A stretch of DNA of 64,000 nt from Tolypocladium sp. Sup5 PDA-1 (lineage: Eukaryota > Ascomycota > Sordariomycetes > Hypocreales > Ophiocordycipitaceae), in the NCBI GenBank assembly GCA_000750105.3, contig JPHH03000030.1, positions 248,001 through 312,000 of the forward strand, written 5' to 3'. The notes below the pieces were generated by a model, which saw only the letters and a program-made list of their open reading frames with translations, was not told the DNA's origin and ran no database searches. Shown here one piece after another: positions 1-8,405 of this stretch. The position numbers and the translations under genes are program-made. Within the stretch, counting starts at the first letter, position 1. Each line of letters opens with the position of its first letter.

Positions 1-560
1 TCAAGCACCGCTACGACGCCCACCCCAACGACGGCGCCGCCTCGCTGTACGTGCACATGCGGCCCGTCACCAACAACCTGCCCGACCTCACGCTGCACGG
101 CGGGCCCGACGCGACCTCCCCCGTCGTCGCCGTCTGCCACATGCCGCACTTTTCGCAAAACTTCAAGATCGGCCTGGGCGACCCCTCGGCGGTGGACGAC
201 GCGGTGCGCTGGGAGGACATGAACAAGGCCAACGTGTCGGGCACGCGGCACTGCTGGGCGATGGACCTGCCGGCGCCGAACTCGGGCGGCGACATCGCGC
301 GGCGGAGGTTTGTGTGGAAGCGCACGCGCAAGGTTGCCGTGGATGGCATGAAGACGTCGGGGCTGAGCCCGCGTAACTGGAAGCTGCTGGAGGACATGGA
401 CGGCGAGGGAGAGGGAGAGGGAGAGGTTTTGGCTGTGTTTACGAGTGACCTTTCGCGGGGCAAGGCTGGTGCGTTGCAGGTCAATGTGGGCATTGGAGGA
501 GAGTGGGAGACCATGGTGTTAATTACGTGCCTAGCTTTGTATGAGCGGTCGCGGCGGTGA
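1..560 (+). CDS. C-terminal part of a tubby/LURP1-like fungal protein (5' cut by window edge)
   Basis: The reading frame is open from the left edge (first full codon at position 3) to a TGA at 558-560, so only the last ~185 residues are present. The visible part has an aromatic/basic strand around FVWKRT, then a strand with NWKLLED, a Glu-Gly run encoded by a GGGAGA microsatellite near 407-425, and a hydrophobic end (VLITCLALYERSRR). This strand order and the final hydrophobic helix resemble the fungal tubby C-terminal-like (phospholipid scramblase/LURP-one fold) proteins. That family call is from memory of the fold pattern and is tentative; nothing shows a biochemical activity. A second protein of the same apparent fold lies at 7423-8052. 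Confidence 0.6.
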   Translation, partial: KHRYDAHPNDGAASLYVHMRPVTNNLPDLTLHGGPDATSPVVAVCHMPHFSQNFKIGLGDPSAVDDAVRWEDMNKANVSGTRHCWAMDLPAPNSGGDIARRRFVWKRTRKVAVDGMKTSGLSPRNWKLLEDMDGEGEGEGEVLAVFTSDLSRGKAGALQVNVGIGGEWETMVLITCLALYERSRR

Positions 561-913
561 GTCTTGCGGGAGCGTTGGGTTGTTTGCGGGTCAAATCTGT
601 ATAGTAATGGCCGGGGAGGGTGTGGATGCTCATGTGTAGTATAGTGTCAAGCTTGAAGCGATATAGCGAGCGAAATGAGATGTCTGTTTCGATTCTGCGA
701 TGAGGTTCAGTTTGAGATGAGGCTGACCGCACGGATTGGGAAAACCACGCCGTCACCTCGAGCAGTGCCAACACGAAGCGCACTGGCAATTTCATATATA
801 TTCTCAGTTAAATCATGTCGCGGACCCAAAAGACACGCCCCCTTACGGCACCCGCGTACAGCTGTCTCTTCTAGAACACCTCTACTCCTCGAAGCCATTG
901 AAGGCAGGACAGC
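561..913. other. Intergenic region, no gene seen
   Basis: This is the space between two convergent genes. Only short overlapping frames are present, with no recognisable protein or RNA. Confidence 0.6.
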
Positions 914-1651
914 TTAAAAGTCCAACCCAGTCGGCGCCAAAGCCATGTGCTCTCCTTGGCCAGTAAAGTCGGCAGCCTGCCCCTGCTCAACCCACCTCTT
1001 GGACGCCTTCATCACCTGTTCCTTTTCTCCTCGCTTCAGCCTGTCGTTCAAACGGAAGTGCATGATATGAAGGAACTTGACATCGAAAATGCACATAGCT
1101 GCGGCGTCAGCCGACAGCGGGCGCTGGTTGAACATCTTCTGGCCTCCGGCGCCGTTGCGTCTCTTGATGGTCTTGTTAAACTCCTCCACCTCCTCGGCCG
1201 AGTCCATGCCGATCTCGCCGAGAAAGATATCTGCGAACGAGCGGAGGGACCGCTTATCGAGGGACTGGCGAATGACGACCTCCATGAGCTGCAGGTCCTG
1301 CACGCCGCCGAGGCGGATCCCGTAGTTGTGGTAGAGCGCGTGCGCGTCGCTGCGCACGTCGAAAAAGGCCTTTTTAATTTCGCTGGACTCGAGGATGTCC
1401 TTGAGGGTGCGGCCACTCTCCGTCCCGGGCGTTGAGAAGGCTTTCTCGCCCAAGGATAGGACGTCGATGAGGAACGGGCGCGGCTCTTTAAAAAAGGAGA
1501 CTGAGAGAACGGAGACGGAGCCGTTATCACCCTGGACGTCCAAGTAGAGCAATGTCCAGAAGGGCTTCAGTTCGCCGAGATAGTCGATGAAATTGGCCAG
1601 CTGGAAGGCCTGGTCGATCCAGTCTGCGGAGGTAACTTTGGCGGCTTCCAT
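914..1651 (-). CDS. 3'-5' exonuclease-fold (DEDD/RNase D-like, EXD1-type) protein
   Basis: A single-exon 245-residue protein with the shape of fungal 3'-5' exonuclease domain proteins. Motif I is at residues 36-40 (YLDVQ), motif II around residues 94-108 (KAFFDVRSDAHALY) and motif III at 186-191 (MCIFDV). In active DEDD nucleases motif I is D-x-E. Here the Glu is replaced by Gln40, and the Tyr/His of motif III is not evident. This resembles animal EXD1, which has lost catalysis and acts as an RNA-binding adaptor. The protein may therefore be a non-catalytic nucleic-acid binder; that is inference. The first ATG is followed directly by conserved-looking sequence, so the start is likely right. 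It is convergent with the gene at the left edge. Confidence 0.75.
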   Translation of the reverse strand: MEAAKVTSADWIDQAFQLANFIDYLGELKPFWTLLYLDVQGDNGSVSVLSVSFFKEPRPFLIDVLSLGEKAFSTPGTESGRTLKDILESSEIKKAFFDVRSDAHALYHNYGIRLGGVQDLQLMEVVIRQSLDKRSLRSFADIFLGEIGMDSAEEVEEFNKTIKRRNGAGGQKMFNQRPLSADAAAMCIFDVKFLHIMHFRLNDRLKRGEKEQVMKASKRWVEQGQAADFTGQGEHMALAPTGLDF

Positions 1652-2662
1652 GGTTGAGAATGGTGAGAAGAGGGTTTGTTGACTGATTGAACTACCCGTG
1701 GATGATGAAGAGAGTGGAGAGAGAGGGACACCTCAGCAACTCGGGTTTAAGTACCCGGGGTGGTGTAGTTAATCACATTAACTTCTACAGTGACTGGAGT
1801 TGGACGCGTAGCCCCTTGATAAACTGGATAATTGAATTCGACTAAAAGGTGGGTTGAAAAGAGCAAGTTGGCAGTGAACCTTGGAAGACGAAGAAAACGG
1901 CGGCATGAGCCCCTTGATCTTACGCTTGTGGATGAAAGGGCGGGCTACTTGGTTAATTCATGTGTCCGCCCCAAGTTCTCTTCAACTGGATTCGTTTTCC
2001 ATGATCCCTTGTAAAGTCAACTTGTGCTAAGCACAAACGACCTGCACAAAGGCGGGAGATGACTCTCCCTGCCGCGGAGGGAAATGCGAGCAAGGGCGCC
2101 TAGATGCCTGGGCTGGACGAACGTGCTGTTGCATGAGACGTGGATCATGACCAAAAGCGAAGAGGTCTGTGTGAGAGAAAGGGGGACAAAAAAACAGTTG
2201 AGTCCCCTTATCTGGAATGGCATGGGTGTACCTGTAAGTACCCGTTTGAGTTCCCCCAACGCCACTTATACATGCATGTCTTGTACAGCTAGGAGTGAGC
2301 CGGTTTCCTCTTTTGCACACTCTTTTGGGATTTTGGGGCGTGCGGGCCAATTAATTTACAGTGCGAAAGACGCTGGGCCCGTCGAGAAATATGCCGCAAC
2401 TCGCTCTCGACGTCGTACCAGCCATGGGCAATCCCTCGACCACAATGGCGCCAAATCTGGCCCTTGCCCAACGTTGACACGCTGCTAGACTTATTGGGGA
2501 GGCCGAATGCTGAGATACGCGCGGTGCCTGCCAAGTTTAAGGGGCTCCGGGGCCGTGAAATGCTACGTAGTAAGGTGGCTGGCTACCTCGACACACTCCG
2601 GGCTGAGCCACTGCTTGCAGCCGCGTACCCAATACCACACACGGCAGGCTGTTTGAGGCAGG
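1652..2662. other. Intergenic region, no gene seen
   Basis: About 1 kb between two minus-strand genes. The 3' side of the exonuclease-like start is presumably its promoter. Short frames here have no family resemblance. Confidence 0.5.
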
Positions 2663-4321
2663 TTATCCCCTGCGCACCACATCTCGCAGCTCAGTCTTCG
2701 GCTGGATGTACGGCTTAACCTTCCCGCGCACCATGGTCCTCTGCTCAAAGGCATACGCCATCCCAATCAGAGTCTCCTCGCTAAACCTATCACCCGCAAA
2801 GCCCAGGCCAAACGGCTGATTTGGCGCCGTTTGGTATAAGTTCCCATACAGCGACTTCCGCACCGGCGTGCCATCCGGAGCTCTCCCCATCGGGACGGTT
2901 ACCACAGGGGTCCCGAGGAACGAGCTCAGCAGGTACGAGTAGGGCGTGGGCATCACGATAGCGTCGAGCGAGTAGTTCCTGAGAGCGCCGGTTAGACCTA
3001 GGTGGCCAGCATAGTACCGCATTAAGGTGTAGTTGCCCCAGAACTCGGGAGACGTATTGTTGACTCCTTGCTCTAGGATCGCGTCCCAGATAGAGACGGA
3101 ATGTTCTGGATACCCCTCTAGTGGGTCCTTTATAGTAAAGTCTCGTAGCTGGGCGAGGGACGTGATGTTATTTGGGTTAGTCCCGAGCTTTGCGAGATAG
3201 TCGCGTGGTAAGTCGGTGAGGAAGTCGGCTCCGGTAACCATGAAGCCGTTCTTGCTTTCCTCCCTTATTATGAGATCGACGCCAGGTAGGACTATATCGT
3301 CGATAATATAGGCACCGGCAGATCGAAGGAGGTCCAGAGTTGAGTTAAAGATGTCGAATGCTACTAGCGATGTTGTATCGACGCCAACATCTAGTAGGTT
3401 GCGCGGCACGCCGAGCCGCTTTCCTTGAAGACCGGACTCCTTGCAAGCCGCAACGTAGTCGGGCAGCCTGTCCTTGAAGGGGTTAGAAAGAGTATAGTTA
3501 TCCTTTAAGTCCCGACCGGAAATGGCCGACAATAGATACGCGGCATCCTTGACCGTCCTCGCCATCGGCCCCACGGTATCCTGATGTTCAGAGATAGGGA
3601 TAACCAGATAGCGAGAGGTAAGCCCAACAGTAGGCCTGATGCCGACAATATTGTTTATGTGCGACGGATGGGATATCGACCCGCTAGTATCGGTGCCCAA
3701 CGACGCCCACGCCAGACCCAGAGACGACGCAACAGCGCTCCCAGACGAGGATCCCGAGGGGTCTTGGTTAGGGAAGTAGGCCCCGAGCGTTTGGCCGCCG
3801 TAGGCGGACCAGCCGGAGCTGATGTTGCCCCTAAATTCAGCCCATTGCGAGAGATTCGTCTTTCCTAGGATAATGGCGCCCGCTCGTCTTAGCTTGGCGA
3901 CGACGGTGCTATCTTCCTTGACCTTGGCTCCTAGGAGGGCGTACGACCCGGCTGTGTTGTTCATCTTGTCGTCGGTAGCGATGTTATTCTTGACGAGCAC
4001 CGGGATGCCATGTAGGGGGCCGAGGCGGGAACCTGCCGTTATCCGTGCAAGGTCCATCTCTGCAGCAATCGAAAGGGAATCCGGGTTGAGCTCAACGACG
4101 GGTCTCAAGGCTGCGTTCACTTCCTTGATACGGGCAATATAGGCGCTCACCAAGTCGACGCTCGTAAACGATCCGGCGACGAGTCCTGCCTGGAGCTCAT
4201 CAAGCGTCGCATCGAGCAACAGCGGAAAGGCATTAGTGTTGGACTGGGAAATGCAAATGCCCAATGGAACGAGGGAGCATATTGCTCCCAAAAGGACGCC
4301 GAGGATACGTGAGGCGATCAT
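2663..4321 (-). CDS. Secreted amidase-signature family amidase
   Basis: A single-exon 552-residue member of the amidase signature family, which hydrolyses carboxamides through a Ser-cisSer-Lys triad. The triad is visible: Lys111 in LHGIPVLVKNN, Ser191 in the Gly/Ser loop DPSGSSSGSA, and Ser215 in GTDTSGSI. The 80- and 24-residue spacings match the family. The usual GSIR after the nucleophile reads GSIS, so the following Arg is absent. Residues 1-25 form a hydrophobic signal peptide or anchor (LLGAICSLVPLGICIS), and several NxS/T sites follow, so a secreted or vacuolar enzyme is likely. Length is usual for the family. The substrate cannot be told from sequence. It stands alone, with a gene-poor region upstream. 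Confidence 0.9.
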   Translation of the reverse strand: MIASRILGVLLGAICSLVPLGICISQSNTNAFPLLLDATLDELQAGLVAGSFTSVDLVSAYIARIKEVNAALRPVVELNPDSLSIAAEMDLARITAGSRLGPLHGIPVLVKNNIATDDKMNNTAGSYALLGAKVKEDSTVVAKLRRAGAIILGKTNLSQWAEFRGNISSGWSAYGGQTLGAYFPNQDPSGSSSGSAVASSLGLAWASLGTDTSGSISHPSHINNIVGIRPTVGLTSRYLVIPISEHQDTVGPMARTVKDAAYLLSAISGRDLKDNYTLSNPFKDRLPDYVAACKESGLQGKRLGVPRNLLDVGVDTTSLVAFDIFNSTLDLLRSAGAYIIDDIVLPGVDLIIREESKNGFMVTGADFLTDLPRDYLAKLGTNPNNITSLAQLRDFTIKDPLEGYPEHSVSIWDAILEQGVNNTSPEFWGNYTLMRYYAGHLGLTGALRNYSLDAIVMPTPYSYLLSSFLGTPVVTVPMGRAPDGTPVRKSLYGNLYQTAPNQPFGLGFAGDRFSEETLIGMAYAFEQRTMVRGKVKPYIQPKTELRDVVRRG

Positions 4322-5513
4322 TGTCGGCCCACCTTAAAAGCAAGTGACTGGCGTCTAATACTTTACTGGGTCTAACTGCGAGCAGGGATGCGGTTAGTGA
4401 AAATTTCCCTTGGATAATAATTAGAATTAGTGTCAAAGGCCGTTAGATGCGAAATAAAGAAGATCAAGTTTGTTTATAACTACCCGCAACAAGCAGACGG
4501 TCTTATCGCCTCCGGTGACTCGGTTATGAAGTCTGGGAAACGGCGCAACCCTATCGCAGCAGCAGAAAGGGTCATTGCCTTGGAAATGGAGGGCTATGGC
4601 GTCTGTTCGTAGTGATAAAGGGCACAGGTGACTATGCGGACAGCCATCTGTAGCAAAATGCTACGCAACTAATGCCGCTATATCCCTCATCATCTGCCTC
4701 TCCCGTCTGCTCTTGGATATGATCTTCTTTTGTAGCAGCCAACATTTGGCACCTACGGCACCTTCAGCCAGCCATCCAGCGTTTATCGTGAGCTCAAGAG
4801 GCGACGTATGAGACACAGTGATTTTGCCACAGCTAAGGAGGATCGAGATCTGGACTGGTAGGGTCGTGCGGCATACAACGCTGGAATCTGTAGCGAGGAT
4901 GATAATCAAGTTAGACACTTCCCTATAGTCCCTACACAGCACTACGTAAGGTTCTTCGTATATTTTCAACTTTCCAGCACTAGTACGGCTACATTCTCGG
5001 TAAACTTATACAGTATACGAAAAGGAAGAAAGAAGCTTACTCAAGTATGTGAGGACCACGCTTTCAACCTCCCAGAGCCGGCTAAAGGGCTACCGTTACA
5101 ATGTATTGTACTTTGTAGCTGATGTCAGCGAACCTGGCAACTCGTTAGCTCCGGGATGTGGTGGTACGGGGCGGGGTGGACCGTGACCAGACCGCCGTCG
5201 TTGTCTCAGCAGTTTGCTCCGACTTGCCGTATTGCCGTGGTTGCACACAGTGGGATGAACTTTAGCCTCTGGGGTGCCCACGCAAGGCACACATCTCTCT
5301 AAACAATTAACTATCAATTGATCTTCAGTATTTAATGACCGCCCGTGGAGGGACACTGTCGCTCACTGGATCTGGCAATGTTGTAATACGAGCCAGTACC
5401 AGGAGATGCCGGTTGCTCCGGACCAGGACTCAAAGGGGTCTAATTCTAGAAAGAACCACGGGACGTGGCAAGTCAAGTTTGCGACATTCCCCACAGTTGT
5501 AATTAAATAGAGA
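4322..5513. other. Gene-poor region, nothing identified
   Basis: About 1.2 kb of lower-GC sequence upstream of the amidase, which should hold its promoter. Frames are short and broken, and no family is recognisable. Confidence 0.5.
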
Positions 5514-5853
5514 ATTGCTATTTGCAGAGATATAAATCTCTATTTGCAGAGAGACTTCAGACAATTCTAGCCCCGTGCGCGCCGCTAGATTCTCTAGAAA
5601 TTCATCAAGATATCGAAGACAACGAGATTATATCCGCGTAATTTGAGATATAACTACGTTACTAAACTCAAATAGAACGCAAGCTTTCCTTTACGCATCG
5701 CGAGGGTTTTGCCAGACTTGCGTATTTGCGTTATAGAATCTTACGGCGAAGGTAGTAGGCTTTATAGCGTAGGTACTTGCCCTTACGTAGGGTCACCACT
5801 AAGAAGTAAAGTCATCTCTACAAATAGAGATTTTTATCTCTGCAAATAATAAT
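5514..5853. mobile_element. MITE-like element with ~44-bp terminal inverted repeats
   Basis: The ends at 5514-5557 and 5810-5853 are inverted copies of each other with few mismatches. Each contains two nested copies of a TATTTGCAGAGA-type unit, so each end can itself fold. The ~340-bp internal sequence has no open frame. Long TIRs, small size and lack of coding sequence fit a non-autonomous DNA transposon (MITE). A clean target-site duplication is not visible: the similarity extends a few bases further out on both sides, and the flanks read TA and TT. Confidence 0.7.
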
Positions 5854-6832
5854 GCTCTTGAAATGTCGTCTACGACGACACCATATGAATCGATGGATAG
5901 GGCAATTGAACATGAACCATATGGGGGAAAACAGCAGTACAATCATCATAACAAGTGAGTTCTGACAAGTCAGGTTTAGATATAAGTCGCATTTTTCTGA
6001 GCTAGAATCTAACAGCGATGCGCCCTTCTGATGACCTGGAATAGAGTTTCTGCCTCCTCTCTGAAGTTATCGGAGGGGATCGTCTTGACGTGGCTAGGCC
6101 GGCGTGGCACAACGAGACGATGTACTGCCCGATGTTAGTCGATCTCTGCAAGTCCACCAGATATCTAAGTCACTTGGAGTCCGTATCTCTCTTTCCAAGT
6201 GACTTAGATATCTGGTGGACTTGCAGAGATCGTCGAGAACGAGGAACAATATCACAGACCGACCAGCGAACAAGCAGGTATTGAATCAGTAAGTCGTATT
6301 GGTCAGACCGATACATATACCCTTCACATCTACTTCGTATGAAATACGAGAGAGCACACAGCATGTCTCAGTTCTCTTGTTGCAATAGCCAACTAGGCGC
6401 AAAAGCGAAATATACACTCTAGCTAATGTAGCTCGTAGTGGCGTATTTATTGTAACATTCCTGCTCGTCCACGACTAGCTTTGTGGACGATACCAGGGAT
6501 AGGGTGTATTATATCTTTACTTATCTGATATTCTTGCTCAGAGTTTCTTTGCATTTAAGTAATACGATCCGAAAGTAAAGATCTACAAACAGAGCTATAT
6601 CTCTGAGAGGCGTTTGTCGTAATCTTCTCACCAAATACTGGCGTTCAAATCTACCTCAACTAGCACACTCTTGCTTATATCACTCCCCGAATCTTACGAA
6701 AGAGACTTAACGCCAACGATACTTGCTTGACTAGCTTGCCAATCACAGCTACTAAGACACTAAATCAACAATCAAAGCGCTAGCCAAGAACGGCCACCAT
6801 GCGACTCTCTCAAGTCTCAACCAACAGCCCTC
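5854..6832. other. Gene-poor region around a hairpin, probably decayed repeats
   Basis: Apart from the 39-bp inverted repeat at 6140-6232 this stretch has no recognisable gene. Its composition matches the flanking transposon-like sequence, so degraded repeats are likely. Confidence 0.45.
6140..6232. repeat. 39-bp perfect inverted repeat with 15-nt loop
   Basis: Positions 6140-6178 and 6194-6232 are exact reverse complements over 39 bp, separated by 15 nt. A transcript in either direction would form a long unbroken hairpin. It could be a very short foldback transposon, a small-RNA precursor or a replication-slippage product. Sequence alone does not distinguish these. Confidence 0.9.
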
Positions 6833-6893
6833 TACTAGGGGGGACTCATGGATCAGTGACGGGGAACCGGACGAATTTGAGTCCCCCCTAGTA
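6833..6893. mobile_element. 61-bp micro-element with 16-bp perfect inverted repeats including TA
   Basis: Positions 6833-6848 and 6878-6893 are exact reverse complements (TACTAGGGGGGACTCA), with 29 nt between them. The outermost TA on both sides would be the target duplication of a Tc1/mariner/pogo-type element, giving 14-bp TIRs. Internal sequence is minimal, so this is a deletion relic or very small MITE. Confidence 0.6.
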
Positions 6894-6964
6894 ATCGTAA
6901 AGAAAATTTGTGGTGAAGCTTGGGTCATGTCTGGTGAATGTACTGCAATGCTGACGCGGAGTAG

Positions 6965-7212
6965 ACGTCGGCTCGGTGATGGGCCAGATGTACATCCGCT
7001 GGGACGACAGCCTGCCCAAGAACGAGACTGAGGCGGCGTCGAAGGCGATTGCGGCCAAGCTGGTGGCGGCGACGGCGGCGGCGACGTCTGCACCGGGGGC
7101 TTCGCATACGGGTGATGCAAAATCGGCTGGAGCTGCGCTGGTGGCTAGCCTTGGGCTCGTGGGAGCTGTGGTGGCGTTGCCGATGTTGATGGCATGGGTT
7201 GGTACGAGATGA
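6965..7212 (+). pseudogene. 3' exon remnant of a surface-anchored protein gene
   Basis: A GC-rich open stretch begins after a good acceptor (branch CTGAC at 6951-6955, AG at 6963-6964) and ends at a stop at 7210-7212. It encodes about 80 residues: a short polar part (MYIRWDDSLPKNET), an Ala/Thr/Ser-rich linker and a hydrophobic tail. Such a linker and tail are typical of GPI-anchored or membrane-tethered surface proteins. No upstream exon can be found; the sequence just before is the 61-bp inverted-repeat element and gene-poor DNA. I read it as the end of a gene whose 5' part is lost, but a small unrecognised gene is possible. Confidence 0.35.
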
Positions 7213-7422
7213 GACGGCGTTTGGAGCCCTGGCATGGATGCGAGTTGACACTGCCGAGCCGGTTGCATGTGGGTTGTCGGATTATGGTGTCATAGATTTC
7301 AACCTCCCCTGAAAATACTGTGCATAATACAACAAGCAGAACGTGCTTGTGAAGGAACTTGGGTGTGAGTGTGTTCTCGGCTTCACCCAGCAGGTAGGTA
7401 TCAATATTACATCGCATCCATC

Positions 7423-8052
7423 TCAGCATCCACCGCCGCCAGCACCACCGCCAGCACCAGCGCCCGCCACCCCACGAGACCGTGTTGAACGCCTCTGGTG
7501 CTCAATCTTGGCCAGAGCAGTCACGACGATGGCGTCGAGCACGGCGGGCGGGTGCGTGCCCAGCACCGTCAGCGTGCCCACTTTCTTGAGCGCCCAGCTG
7601 GACGCGTGCCTGAACCTCGCGATGGTGAGGTCGCCCTTGTCGTCGTCGGCGAGCCGCAGGTCGCTCGTTACGATGCCGTCGCGGCGCCAGCTCCAGTGCA
7701 GGCCCGTGGCGCGCAGCTCGTGGGAGCTGGAGGCGAAGTGCAGGCGGTGCATGTCGAGGCGCTGGCCGCTGGCCGTGTCGATGTCGATGTCCGAGGAAAA
7801 GCTGTGGAAGGTGGCATTTGCGAGGGACGTCTCAACGGTCGCTGTGGGAGACTTGGGGGACGGGGAGATGCGGGAGATGGAGAGCTGGGGCTTGCGGTAT
7901 CGCTTGTCGGCCGAGTAGAGAACGGTGGTCTTGCTGGCGTCTTTGACATTGACGCGGCCGGACTCGACGTAGATGTGGAACTCCTGGACGGAGGAGCCCA
8001 TCTTGACGGCTTGGGGCGGCGAGAGCGTTGAGGAAGTCGATGGTGCGGACAT
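7423..8052 (-). CDS. Tubby C-terminal-like (LURP-one fold) fungal protein
   Basis: A single-exon protein of 209 residues. A Ser/Pro-rich start is followed by alternating strands: VLYSADKRYRKPQLSI, a central WSWRRDGIVTSDL, then IARFRHASSWALKKVG. It ends with a hydrophobic helix (AVLDAIVVTALAKIEHQRR) and a glycine-rich tail. This is the layout of fungal proteins with a tubby-like/phospholipid-scramblase fold, whose role is unknown. There is no signal peptide, so it is probably cytosolic or membrane-peripheral. Opposite-strand frames over this gene are artefacts of its GC content. Confidence in coding is good; the fold assignment is less certain. Confidence 0.65.
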   Translation of the reverse strand: MSAPSTSSTLSPPQAVKMGSSVQEFHIYVESGRVNVKDASKTTVLYSADKRYRKPQLSISRISPSPKSPTATVETSLANATFHSFSSDIDIDTASGQRLDMHRLHFASSSHELRATGLHWSWRRDGIVTSDLRLADDDKGDLTIARFRHASSWALKKVGTLTVLGTHPPAVLDAIVVTALAKIEHQRRSTRSRGVAGAGAGGGAGGGGC

Positions 8053-8405
8053 GGTGATGTAGGTTGAGCGCGCGAGGAGCTGTCTGGTATAAGGGTAGGT
8101 AGCCGTGTAAGTGCGAGGTGCCCCCTAGGCGCAAACAGCCCAACTGCGGGGACAGCAAACAATGTTCAGTTACACAGCACCCTTTTATGTCCAAGCTGGC
8201 CATGATACGGGCTGCCAACCGACATGTCATCATCTGACAGGTAGAGGATACTGAGGCGCAGGCCCAGCCATGACGTTGAGGTTGCACCAACACGGCCGTT
8301 GACCGCAGCGTGGCAACGACTTCTGCCCCCAACGATCCTCACCCGCAGGGCTGAGCGACTGCATCCAAGTGATGATCCGTCTCGGGGCCTGCCCACCCTG
8401 TTGCC
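8053..8405. other. Intergenic region, no gene seen
   Basis: The sequence between two minus-strand genes. It should contain the promoter of the tubby-like gene. No motif was recognised. Confidence 0.5.
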
